Shown here piece by piece: positions 18,203 through 25,759 of a stretch of 64,000 nt of DNA. A program made the translations under genes and the position numbers. Every line of letters begins with the position of its first letter. Within the stretch, counting starts at the first letter, position 1. The DNA is from an uncultured Methylococcaceae bacterium (GTDB lineage: Bacteria > Pseudomonadota > Gammaproteobacteria > Methylococcales > Methylomonadaceae). The notes below the pieces were generated by a model. It saw only the letters and a list, made by a program, of their open reading frames with translations. It had not been told where the DNA came from and made no database searches. The stretch lies in NCBI GenBank assembly GCA_903917345.1, contig CAIXAE010000043.1:93378-157377 (forward strand), in the 5' to 3' direction.

Positions 18203-19312
18203 TTACTCCAAAGCCCTAAGTGCAGGCGTATAACTTAAATCAAAAGCTTCTGCTACAGCAGGATAAGTCATTAAGCCCTTGTAGGTATTAAGTCCATTTT
18301 GTAAAGACTTACTCTTACGCACAGCATCCAAACCCTCATTTGCCAACTGTAAGACATAAAATAAAGTCTGATTATTTAAGGCAAAGGTACTTGTTCTTGG
18401 AACAGCGCCGGGCATATTAGCTACACAATAATGCACAACCCCATCAATTACAAAAGTAGGCTGACTGTGTGTAGTAGCACGTGTCGTCTCTATACAACCA
18501 CCTTGATCAACCGCTACGTCAACAATAACAGCCCCGTTTCTCATATTAGGCAGCATATCTCGCGTGACCAACCAAGGCGCACGTGCACCTGGAATTAATA
18601 CGGCGCCGACCACTAAATCTGCCTGATAAACACACTCTTCTATCGTATGTTGATCACTGATACGGGTTTGTAATTGACCGCGATAAAGATCATCTAAATA
18701 CTTTAAACGCTCATGACTAATATCTAACACAGTCACTTGCGCCCCCATGCCCACAGCGACTCTAGCGGCATTACTACCCACAATTCCGGCACCTAAAACA
18801 ACCACATTAGCGGGTGCAACTCCTGGCACTCCTCCCATTAAAACACCCCTACCACCATGAGACTTTTGCAAATAGGTCGCTCCAACTTGGGTAGCCATAC
18901 GACCCGCCACTTCACTCATGGGTATTAATAACGGTAATTGACCGGATTCAGTTTGAACCGTTTCATAAGCTATCGCTGTTGTGCCACTGGCTAATAAAGC
19001 CTCGGTTAATGGTTTATCGGAAGCCAAATGCAAATAAGTAAACAACAACAAATCCGCCCGCAAATAATGATATTCAGCAGCAACAGGTTCTTTTACTTTA
19101 ACTACCATTTGAGTCGCCCAAACGGCATCAGCACTAACGACAACTTCAGCACCCGCGGCGATATACTCTTCATCAGAAATGGAGCTTCCTAAACCAGCAC
19201 CCTGCTGAACTAAAACGTGATGACCACTCCGAGTCAGTGCTTTTACGGCACCTGGCGTTAAACCCACACGGTACTCATTATCTTTAATTTCTTTAGGTAA
19301 CCCAATACGCAT
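18203..19312 (-). CDS. ald: Alanine dehydrogenase
   Basis: NAD-dependent enzyme that interconverts L-alanine with pyruvate and ammonia. The 369-residue protein begins [20 protein letters not shown], the conserved family opening with the substrate-binding Arg15, and has a Rossmann motif [18 protein letters not shown] and the [10 protein letters not shown] motif near the end. I start at the ATG at 19312, which has GTGAGGT as its ribosome site; a GTG at 19324 in the same frame is that ribosome site itself. It is convergent with the PII gene, with a short dyad CTTAGGG/CCCTAAG over the gap. It is divergent from the DUF1538 operon, whose PII-like gene may respond to nitrogen status. Confidence 0.95.
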   Translation of the reverse strand: MRIGLPKEIKDNEYRVGLTPGAVKALTRSGHHVLVQQGAGLGSSISDEEYIAAGAEVVVSADAVWATQMVVKVKEPVAAEYHYLRADLLLFTYLHLASDKPLTEALLASGTTAIAYETVQTESGQLPLLIPMSEVAGRMATQVGATYLQKSHGGRGVLMGGVPGVAPANVVVLGAGIVGSNAARVAVGMGAQVTVLDISHERLKYLDDLYRGQLQTRISDQHTIEECVYQADLVVGAVLIPGARAPWLVTRDMLPNMRNGAVIVDVAVDQGGCIETTRATTHSQPTFVIDGVVHYCVANMPGAVPRTSTFALNNQTLFYVLQLANEGLDAVRKSKSLQNGLNTYKGLMTYPAVAEAFDLSYTPALRALE

Positions 19313-19438
19313 TTGTAACCTCACTATTAACTAAAAAAACGAATAATATCCACCCTGTAAGTATCATAACAGTAACTCAATAACACAATACCGTACGTTT
19401 CATATACAATCTAAGGGCACTTTAAGATTGGGAAATTA

Positions 19439-20167
19439 ATGTTTAAAAAGCGCTTTATCAATCAATTAATTAATAGCTTTTTTGATTTATCACCCATACT
19501 GGCTGTGGTAGTTATTTTTCAAGTGCTTATCATTCGACAATCAATACCTGATGTAGGCCACTTTGTGGTGGGTATTGTGTTTGTGCTCGTTGGCCTAAGT
19601 TTATTCATTCAAGGACTAGAACTCAGCTTGTTTCCACTCGGCGAATCTATGGCCTACGCCTTTGCAAGAAAAGGTAGTTTGTTCTGGCTACTTACTTTTG
19701 CCTTCTGTTTGGGATTCGGGGCTGCTATTGCAGAACCTGCATTAATGAATATTGCCTTACAAGCATCTGAAGTCGCCGTTAAAAAAGCTGTCATTAGCCC
19801 AACGTTAGAGGCTAAAAACTTATATGCACTAGGTTTTAGGATCATTGTTGCCGTTTCTATTGGTCTGGCAATTCTTGTCGGTGTACTACGCATCATCAAA
19901 GGTTGGCCGGCCTATTATCCGGTATTTTATGCTTATGTCTTTATAGCACTCATCACCCCTTTTACACCCGCAGACATACTCGGTATTGCTTATGATTCGG
20001 GCTGCATTGCCACATCAACATTGACTGTTCCGCTTGTCACAGCACTGGGTGTTGGTTTAGCTACAGCCATTAAAGGCCGAAACCCTATGACCGATGGTTT
20101 TGGCTTACTTGTTTTTGCCTCACTAACGCCCATTATTTCCGTCATGCTCTACGGTATTGTTCTATGA
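19439..20167 (+). CDS. DUF1538 membrane protein, first copy
   Basis: Integral membrane protein of 242 residues with about seven hydrophobic segments. It is recognisable as DUF1538 by AEPALM in the third segment, GIAYDSG, VPLVTALGVG and the closing GRNPMTDGFGLL-FASL-PII block. All these are repeated in the next gene, so the pair arose by duplication and probably forms one complex. The family has no established biochemical function; a transport role is inferred from topology and the downstream PII-like and CBS genes. It is the first gene of a four-gene operon; its stop overlaps the next ATG by 4 nt. Confidence 0.85.
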   Translation: MFKKRFINQLINSFFDLSPILAVVVIFQVLIIRQSIPDVGHFVVGIVFVLVGLSLFIQGLELSLFPLGESMAYAFARKGSLFWLLTFAFCLGFGAAIAEPALMNIALQASEVAVKKAVISPTLEAKNLYALGFRIIVAVSIGLAILVGVLRIIKGWPAYYPVFYAYVFIALITPFTPADILGIAYDSGCIATSTLTVPLVTALGVGLATAIKGRNPMTDGFGLLVFASLTPIISVMLYGIVL

Positions 20168-20943
20168 GCGCATGGTTAATCGAATTCCTGCAGCTTGTAT
20201 TAGAAACGACACGAGATTTTATTCCCATTTTTGTGGTGCTTATCGGCTTTCATTTGCTCATTATTCGTAAACCCATCAATAATCCTCAAAAGATTTTTAC
20301 CGGCTTTATATTTGTTTTATTAGGTATCGCTGTCTTTCTTGAGGGTTTAGACATGGCCTTATTTCCGATTGGAAAATTGATGGCCACCCAACTTACCACG
20401 CCTGCGTTTTTAGGCATCAACCCTAATGATAAAACGGCATCTTGGCAAACCTATCGATGGATTTATCTCTTTGCCGCCAGCCTAGGATTTGCAGTCGCAT
20501 TAGCAGAACCCTCATTACAAGCGATTGCCAACAAAGCCGAACAAATATCAGGGGGGACGATTCGAGCATGGGGCTTAAGAATTGCCGTAGGCTTTGGACT
20601 AGGTACGGGTTTAGCTTTAGGAACATTTCGAATTATCACCGGAACTGAGCTCTATTTATACATCGTTGCAGGCTTTGCCATTGCTGCATTGCAAACGCTA
20701 TTTGCCCCTAAGTCCATCATTGGTATTGCTTTTGACTCTGGCACAGTCACTACCACCATGATTACCGTTCCCTTGGTCACCTCTTTAGGCATCGGTTTAG
20801 CGCAAGCTATACCAGGACGCAACCCATTATTAGATGGTTTTGGCTTACTCGCCTTTGCTAGTTTATACCCTATTATTGCTGTTTTAAGTTACGCGCAAAT
20901 TGCGCAATGGCTTAATAAGCGCTCTCTTTCATCCAAACCCTGA
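20164..20943 (+). CDS. DUF1538 membrane protein, second copy
   Basis: This 259-residue paralogue of the preceding protein has the same ordered motifs: GLDMALFPIGKLMA, LAEPSLQ, GIAFDSGTVTTTMITVPLVTSLGIG and GRNPLLDGFGLLAFASLYPII. Acidic or polar residues inside membrane segments (AEP, FDSG) are conserved between the copies and are good candidates for an ion or substrate path. It differs from copy 1 by a longer loop after the third segment and a short basic tail. Translation is probably coupled to copy 1 (ATGA overlap). Function unknown; a two-subunit transporter or channel is the likeliest reading. Confidence 0.85.
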   Translation: MSAWLIEFLQLVLETTRDFIPIFVVLIGFHLLIIRKPINNPQKIFTGFIFVLLGIAVFLEGLDMALFPIGKLMATQLTTPAFLGINPNDKTASWQTYRWIYLFAASLGFAVALAEPSLQAIANKAEQISGGTIRAWGLRIAVGFGLGTGLALGTFRIITGTELYLYIVAGFAIAALQTLFAPKSIIGIAFDSGTVTTTMITVPLVTSLGIGLAQAIPGRNPLLDGFGLLAFASLYPIIAVLSYAQIAQWLNKRSLSSKP

Positions 20944-20951
20944 GGACAACC

Positions 20952-21302
20952 ATGCATTTCAAATTAATTATTGCCTTCGTTGAAGATGATAAAACCGATA
21001 CTGTATTAGATGCGGCGCGTGAAAGTGGCGCAAAAGGCGCAACGGTTATCAACCATGCTAGAGGCGAAGGTCTAAACCAATCTAAAACCTTTTTTGGCTT
21101 AACACTAGAATCACCCAGAGATGTACTAATGTTCTTAGTAGAAGAACATCTGAGCCGACATATCTTAGAAAAAATTGCCAAAGTGGCTCAATTTGACAAT
21201 CAACCTGGCACCGGCATCGCCTTTCAAATTGACGTGGAAGATGCTATCGGTGTGATGCGACAAGTAGAAGAATTAACCCATGAGATCGAGGACAAATTAT
21301 GA
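20952..21302 (+). CDS. PII-like nitrogen regulatory protein of the DUF1538 operon
   Basis: PII-superfamily protein of 116 residues: MHFKLIIAFVEDDKTDTVLDAARESGAKG is the classic beta1-alpha1, and FQIDVEDAIG is the beta4 region. The T-loop segment (HARGEGLNQSKTFF) lacks the Tyr modified by GlnD, so regulation by uridylylation is unlikely. It is clearly different from the PII gene of the efflux operon 2.8 kb upstream. The ribosome site GAGGA lies 9 bp before the ATG, and the stop overlaps the CBS gene by 4 nt. A role in gating the DUF1538 pair, as GlnK does for AmtB, is inference. Confidence 0.85.
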   Translation: MHFKLIIAFVEDDKTDTVLDAARESGAKGATVINHARGEGLNQSKTFFGLTLESPRDVLMFLVEEHLSRHILEKIAKVAQFDNQPGTGIAFQIDVEDAIGVMRQVEELTHEIEDKL

Positions 21303-21709
21303 TAGGAAATAACTCACCCATCCGTGTCAAAGACGTGATGAAAACGGACTTTGGCACGATTGACGGTATTGCCACGGTTGCAGATGCCTTAAAGAAAATG
21401 AAACTTCTAAAAACAGCCGTCTTAATTGTCAACAAACGAAATGAGAATGACGAATATGGCATGGTGACCTCAGGCGATATCGCTAGACACGTATTAGCCA
21501 GAGATCGTGCACCAGACCGAGTTAACGTGTATGAAATAATGAACAAGCCTGTTATTAGCGTCCATCCCGACATGGATATCCGCTATTGTTCGCGGCTTTT
21601 TGCCAACTATAATCTAGTAAGAGCGCCCGTTATTGAAAACAATCAAGTCATTGGAATGGTGAGTCCAAACTCTTTAGTGCTGGATGGAATGTATAAAACC
21701 TTTCAATAA
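21299..21709 (+). CDS. CBS-domain pair protein
   Basis: A 136-residue protein made of two CBS domains: the first begins VKDVMKTDFGTIDGIATVADAL, the second has YEIMNKPVISVHPDMDIRYC and ends NQVIGMVSPNSLV. CBS pairs bind adenine nucleotides and usually regulate a partner. It is last in the DUF1538-DUF1538-PII-CBS operon with ATGA overlap, so the operon couples two nucleotide-sensing proteins to one membrane module. No catalytic domain is attached. Confidence 0.87.
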   Translation: MIGNNSPIRVKDVMKTDFGTIDGIATVADALKKMKLLKTAVLIVNKRNENDEYGMVTSGDIARHVLARDRAPDRVNVYEIMNKPVISVHPDMDIRYCSRLFANYNLVRAPVIENNQVIGMVSPNSLVLDGMYKTFQ

Positions 21710-21779
21710 ATAGCATCCTGAGCAAAATAGCAGTACAATTCGCATCTGCAGAGTATAGATATTGAACGAGAGGATGTCC

Positions 21780-21811
21780 CGGTTATCAATGTTGTAGTTC
21801 TGTGTTAACCG
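21780..21811 (+). promoter_or_regulatory. Stem-loop in the leader of the cold-shock gene
   Basis: CGGTTA (21780-21785) and TAACCG (21806-21811) can pair across a 20-nt loop about 30 nt before the start codon. A strong TAGGAG ribosome site follows at 21825-21830 after a T-rich spacer. Long structured leaders are typical of cold-shock mRNAs; a thermoregulatory role here is only inference. Confidence 0.4.
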
Positions 21812-21839
21812 TAAGTATTTTTTTTAGGAGTTTTTTAAA

Positions 21840-22043
21840 ATGGCAACAGGCACTGTAAAGTGGTTCAACAACACTAAAGGTTTTGGTTTTATCGCACCCA
21901 CTGATGGTGGCGAAGACGTATTCGTTCATCACTCTGTAATTCAAGGGGAAGGCTTTAAAACGTTAACAGAAGGCCAAACCGTGACTTTTGACATCGAATC
22001 TGGCCCAAAAGGCTTAACTGCAGTTAATGTTTATCCAAAATAA
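21840..22043 (+). CDS. Cold-shock protein, CspA family
   Basis: A 67-residue single cold-shock domain that binds single-stranded RNA or DNA. RNP1 (KGFGFI) and RNP2 (VFVHHS) are intact, with the usual [10 protein letters not shown] opening. It has a long leader, a strong ribosome site (TAGGAG) and its own terminator, so it is a monocistronic unit. Whether it is cold-induced cannot be told from sequence. Convergent with the TM2 gene. Confidence 0.96.
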   Translation: MATGTVKWFNNTKGFGFIAPTDGGEDVFVHHSVIQGEGFKTLTEGQTVTFDIESGPKGLTAVNVYPK

Positions 22044-22062
22044 GCATTAAGCATTCGGGTTA

Positions 22063-22096
22063 TAAAAAGCTCTTGTCATTAACAAGAGCTTTTTTA
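22063..22096 (+). terminator. Rho-independent terminator of the cold-shock gene
   Basis: AAAAAGCTCTTGT pairs with ACAAGAGCTTTTTT across a small loop (CATTA), followed by a T-run. It starts 20 nt after the csp stop codon. The A-tract on its left may let it work in both directions. Confidence 0.9.
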
Positions 22097-22121
22097 TGCC
22101 TGAAATATTTGCGCTTTAGCA

Positions 22122-22541
22122 CTATTTTAAAGGTCGGCCTTTGGCATCTTTACTGATGTGTCCAGAAAACAGTAATACCGACTCGATAAACCCCCAAAGC
22201 ACCCCATATCCCTGAGTAGCCGCAGTAAAGGCAATTTGAGCAAATCCCATCTTATAAAAACCCAAATAAAATCTGTGTGCCCCTGCAAACCCTAGAAACA
22301 AACCTAATGCAGCTGCAATATACCGAGACTTTACGGCCTTGGGACCAGCAAGAATAGCACCTACTAAATTAATCGCTAGTGCTGAACCGGCTTCATCGGC
22401 TGAAAAATCAACCTCATCACCCGCTTCAGGTGCCACTTGCGGCACCCAGTCATCAATTTTAAACGGATATAACACGTCTACACTTTTTATAACGCCTGAT
22501 TGGCTTTCTGCGTCATAACTTTCTATAGTCCCAATCATCAT
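22122..22541 (-). CDS. TM2-domain membrane protein with cold-shock-like N-terminal domain
   Basis: A 139-residue protein in two parts. Residues 1-45 (GTIESYDAESQSGVI, then YPFKIDDW, then EAGDEVDFS) follow the strand pattern of a cold-shock/OB domain but lack the aromatic RNP1 residues. Residues about 65-139 form a TM2 domain: two membrane helices with GFAGAHRFYLGFYKMGF between them. TM2 proteins of bacteria have no settled function. It is convergent with the true cold-shock gene only 78 bp away. The ribosome site AAGGAAAG precedes two adjacent ATGs. The TM2 call is firm, the OB-like reading moderate. Confidence 0.8.
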   Translation of the reverse strand: MMIGTIESYDAESQSGVIKSVDVLYPFKIDDWVPQVAPEAGDEVDFSADEAGSALAINLVGAILAGPKAVKSRYIAAALGLFLGFAGAHRFYLGFYKMGFAQIAFTAATQGYGVLWGFIESVLLFSGHISKDAKGRPLK

Positions 22542-22564
22542 CTTTCCTTAATCCTTATTATTTT

Positions 22565-23836
22565 TTAAGAGGCCGCTAGCGCTTGCTCTAAATCAGCTAA
22601 AAGATCGTCAATGTGTTCTATACCAATCGATAATCTAACCATTTCCTCAGTCACACCGGCTTTAACTAATTCAGCGGGTGATAATTGTCTATGCGTAGTA
22701 GAAGCCGGATGACAGGCTAATGATTTAGCATCACCAATATTAACTAAGCGCGTGAACAATTTTAAGGCATCCTGAAAGTTCTCACCGGCTTTACGACCCT
22801 CTTTTAAACCAAAGGTCAAAATACCTGACGCACGTCCACCCATGTATTTATCCACTAAAGGCTTATCGGCATGATCATCAAGCCCCGCATAATTAACCCA
22901 AGCAACTTTAGAATGACCTTTTAAAAATTGTGCTACTTTTAAAGCGTTTGAACAGATTCTATCCATACGTAAAGCTAAGGTTTCGATACCTTGCAAGATT
23001 AAGAATGAGTTAAAAGGTGAAATAGCTGCACCCGTATTACGTAATGGCACTACGCGAGCACGTCCAATATAAGCAGCAGGCCCTAACGCTTCGGTATAAA
23101 CCACACCATGATATGACACATCCGGCTCATTTAAACGCTTAAAACGCGCTTTATGTTCTGCCCATGGAAACTTGCCACTATCAACAATAACACCACCAAT
23201 ACTATTGCCGTGACCGCCTAAATACTTGGTTAAAGAGTGCACCACAATATCAGCACCATGCTCGATAGGACGACATAAATAGGGAGATGGTACTGTATTA
23301 TCAACAATTAAAGGCACCCCATGACGATGCGCAATGCCTGCTAACACTTCAAAGTCAGTAATATTACCTAAAGGATTGCCGACAGATTCACAAAAGATTG
23401 CCTTAGTTTTATCATCAATCAACGCTTCAAAAGCACTTGGATCAGTCTGATCAGCAAAACGCACATCTATGCCATATTGTGGCAACGTATGGGCGAATAA
23501 ATTATAGGTGCCACCATACAGTGTTGAAGCAGAGATGATGTTATCCCCAGCCTCAGCAATGGTCATAATGGCATAAGTGATAGCCGCCATACCCGATGCT
23601 AAGGCTAAACCTGCTAAGCCACCTTCTAATTCTGTCACCCGTTTTTCCAAGACATCCGTCGTCGGATTCATAATACGCGTATAGATATTACCGGCTACTT
23701 TTAGATCAAATAAATCAGCGCCATGTTGCGTATCATCAAACGCATAAGATGTGGTTTGATAGATAGGTACCGCAACAGCTTTTGTTGTAGGATCGGGACT
23801 ATAGCCCCCATGTACAGCTATGGTTTCTAATTTCAT
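22565..23836 (-). CDS. metY: O-acetylhomoserine sulfhydrylase (aminocarboxypropyltransferase)
   Basis: PLP enzyme that makes homocysteine from O-acetylhomoserine and sulfide by direct sulfhydrylation. The 423-residue length fits MetY rather than the shorter MetB/MetC/MetZ. SLTKYLGGHGNSIGG holds the PLP lysine, and ETIAVHGGYSPDPTTKA opens the protein as in the family. The ribosome site AGGT precedes the ATG. It lies 8 bp downstream of the DUF4242 gene on the same strand and is probably co-transcribed with it. O-succinylhomoserine use is possible, but length and motifs favour MetY. Confidence 0.92.
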   Translation of the reverse strand: MKLETIAVHGGYSPDPTTKAVAVPIYQTTSYAFDDTQHGADLFDLKVAGNIYTRIMNPTTDVLEKRVTELEGGLAGLALASGMAAITYAIMTIAEAGDNIISASTLYGGTYNLFAHTLPQYGIDVRFADQTDPSAFEALIDDKTKAIFCESVGNPLGNITDFEVLAGIAHRHGVPLIVDNTVPSPYLCRPIEHGADIVVHSLTKYLGGHGNSIGGVIVDSGKFPWAEHKARFKRLNEPDVSYHGVVYTEALGPAAYIGRARVVPLRNTGAAISPFNSFLILQGIETLALRMDRICSNALKVAQFLKGHSKVAWVNYAGLDDHADKPLVDKYMGGRASGILTFGLKEGRKAGENFQDALKLFTRLVNIGDAKSLACHPASTTHRQLSPAELVKAGVTEEMVRLSIGIEHIDDLLADLEQALAAS

Positions 23837-23844
23837 ATGACCTA

Positions 23845-24120
23845 TTAACCTTCTGCAGTCGTTGGGTCAATCATCGTTTTAATTTCAGCCACAGAATTAG
23901 CCGGAAAACCACCTTGCTCTGCATGTGCTCTGACTGTTGCTTCATCGGGCGCAATATAAACACAATACACTTTATTGTCGGTTACGTAACTTTCTACCCA
24001 TTGAATTTTAGGACCCATATCAGAAAGGATACCGCAAGATTTTTGCGATATACCTTGTAAATCTTGCGCTGTTAAAGCACCTGCACCTGGTATTTCACGT
24101 TCTATAATATATTTTGGCAT
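23845..24120 (-). CDS. DUF4242 family protein
   Basis: A 91-residue protein, probably a ferredoxin-like alpha/beta fold, starting MPKYIIEREIPGAGALT and containing VESYVTDNKVYCVYIAPDEATVRAHAEQGGFP, which is typical of DUF4242. A Streptomyces member (SCO4226) has been described as nickel-binding; His and Cys residues in the YCVY and AHAEQ segments are candidates here. The start ATG at 24120 follows GAGGAG; a TTG six bases upstream is unlikely. It precedes metY with 8 bp between, so a link to sulfur metabolism is possible but unproven. Confidence 0.75.
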   Translation of the reverse strand: MPKYIIEREIPGAGALTAQDLQGISQKSCGILSDMGPKIQWVESYVTDNKVYCVYIAPDEATVRAHAEQGGFPANSVAEIKTMIDPTTAEG

Positions 24121-24329
24121 GTTCAAATCTCCTCAGTTATGGTTAGTTAAGTACCGCATGGCGTGTATTATTCTGGTTTTTCAAGCCTTATGCGTCCGCG
24201 AATAATATGACTGCGAGTCTTACTTTGTCAAAGACTATTTAAAAGACGCCAACCAATCGATTTATAGACAATTTTATGTAGCGTTAATGCTAGAATCTTA
24301 GCCTGTTTAGCTTCAATCCTATAAAATAG

Positions 24330-24701
24330 ATGAAAACGCCCCTAGTAGACATTAAAAAAGCTTTAGAAAACGCCTTACTGCATGACGGCAGCATGGAGCA
24401 ACTCTTATATGAATATGAGTTTGAAGATATTTTGCCCGAGTTAGTAGAAACGCTGACGGCCGATAAAGACGATTACTTATACGCCATCACCACACATAAA
24501 AATGACATTACCGGCATTGAAGATACGGCTATGGTGTTAATTGAAGCGTCTGGCGAAACCTATATCAATGAGTTGGCCAGAGATAAACTTAAAGAAATAT
24601 GGGATGGGGCTTATGTAAAAAACATAAAGCAATTAATCCCTGATTATGCAAAACAACTGCATGAGGGTGACTTACCCATGAATGGCCTTAAAGCCGTTTA
24701 A
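24330..24701 (+). CDS. Conserved-looking hypothetical protein, 123 residues
   Basis: I do not recognise this family. The product is soluble, acidic and mostly helical, with no signal peptide or membrane segment: an amphipathic N-terminus (VDIKKALENALLHDG), an acidic middle (EYEFEDILPELVETL) and ALVLIEASGE-like strands. There are no cysteines and no recognisable nucleotide-binding motif. Codon use resembles its neighbours, which supports real coding. No strong ribosome site precedes the ATG. Its TAA overlaps the TAA of the convergent yggS in a shared TTAA, an extremely tight tail-to-tail arrangement. Confidence 0.65.
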   Translation: MKTPLVDIKKALENALLHDGSMEQLLYEYEFEDILPELVETLTADKDDYLYAITTHKNDITGIEDTAMVLIEASGETYINELARDKLKEIWDGAYVKNIKQLIPDYAKQLHEGDLPMNGLKAV

Positions 24702-25375
24702 GCTCTCGCTCCAAAAAGTGCCGTGCCGATGCGCACAATAGTGGAACCCTCTGCTATCGCGGCATTTAAATCGGCACTCATCCCGAAAGAAAAAGTGTCT
24801 AAGGCTGAATTATTTAGCGCTACAACCGATGCACGAAGCGCCTTAAAGGGCTGGCGCTGTTTCTCAAAATCCAATTCCGGCTCAGGTACCGCCATGACAC
24901 CGCGTAAAATCAGATTAGGTAAAGCAGCAACTGACTGAGTCAGTTCAGCCAACTCTGCCAAGCGAATACCCGATTTAGTCTGTTCATCACTGATATTAAC
25001 CTGTAGACAAATGTTTAAAGGCGGTAAGGTATTAGCGCGTTGATCACTTAAACGCTGCGCAATTCTAAAACTATCTACACTATGCACCCAAGAAAAGTGA
25101 TTGGCAATCAGCTTGGTTTTATTGGATTGAATAGGCCCAATAAAATGCCAGGTAATGTCGTAAGCGCCTAACTCCTTTTGTTTACCCAGGACTTCTTGGC
25201 AGTAGTTCTCACCAAAGTGACGTTGCCCTGCTTGATAAGCTTTTGCAATCGCTTGCGCGCTTTTCGTTTTACTCACCGCAAGCAATAAAACATCCCCCGG
25301 CAATCGTGCATAACGTTGTTCAGCTTGAGAGATTTGCAGCAGAATGTCATTTAATTGGTTTTTAATCATCATCAA
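24698..25375 (-). CDS. yggS: Pyridoxal phosphate homeostasis protein, YggS family
   Basis: A 225-residue PLP-binding TIM-barrel protein (PLPHP) that buffers free PLP and affects amino acid metabolism; it has no known catalytic activity. LLAVSKTKSAQAI holds the PLP lysine, and HFGENYCQE, WHFIGPIQSNK and LRGVMAVPE are family signatures. FGMSADLNAAIAEGSTIVRIGTALFG closes the protein. It is divergent from pilT, a pairing common in gammaproteobacteria. Two adjacent ATG codons begin the gene. Confidence 0.95.
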   Translation of the reverse strand: MMMIKNQLNDILLQISQAEQRYARLPGDVLLLAVSKTKSAQAIAKAYQAGQRHFGENYCQEVLGKQKELGAYDITWHFIGPIQSNKTKLIANHFSWVHSVDSFRIAQRLSDQRANTLPPLNICLQVNISDEQTKSGIRLAELAELTQSVAALPNLILRGVMAVPEPELDFEKQRQPFKALRASVVALNNSALDTFSFGMSADLNAAIAEGSTIVRIGTALFGARA

Positions 25376-25759
25376 TCAGGTAGAAAAAGAATACCTTTTA
25401 ATTCTAGCTGATATCTTGGGTATCAGCGCATAAAAAAGCCAAACTTTCATTCATGACTATCCCAATACTTGAGAGTTAGTATCGTCGTACTAAAGGGTGT
25501 GTTTTCAACACAAAAGAGATGCTTATAGTGATAATACTGATGTGTTATTGAAAATAATCAGTGTTTGTTTCGCACGGTAATTTCAAAATCAGCACATCGT
25601 TGGATAACTCATCATCTTTAGCTATTAACTGTTTATAGTGTTACTGTGTGCTGTAAACCTTTAGCATAAGCTAAAGTGCAACGCTTTATAACTATAGGCT
25701 GGACAGCATGCCCCACAACAATAGTTATAGAATCCTATTCGCGTATCTAGAGAAACGCT
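25376..25759. promoter_or_regulatory. Long divergent yggS/pilT region with stem-loops
   Basis: This 384-bp region contains no convincing gene. It holds three dyads: GCTGATA/TATCAGC at 25407-25427 (7-nt loop), CTTTAGC/GCTAAAG at 25659-25676 (4-nt loop), and TATAACTAT/ATAGTTATA with 9-bp arms at 25687-25695 and 25731-25739. The last two lie within 100 bp upstream of the pilT start. No known riboswitch fold is recognised and no T-run follows the stems, so they are not simple terminators. Confidence 0.5.

Noticed and set aside
19313..19324. GTG at 19324 as alanine dehydrogenase start
   Set aside because: The GTGAGGT there is the ribosome site of the ATG at 19312, which gives the conserved family N-terminus.
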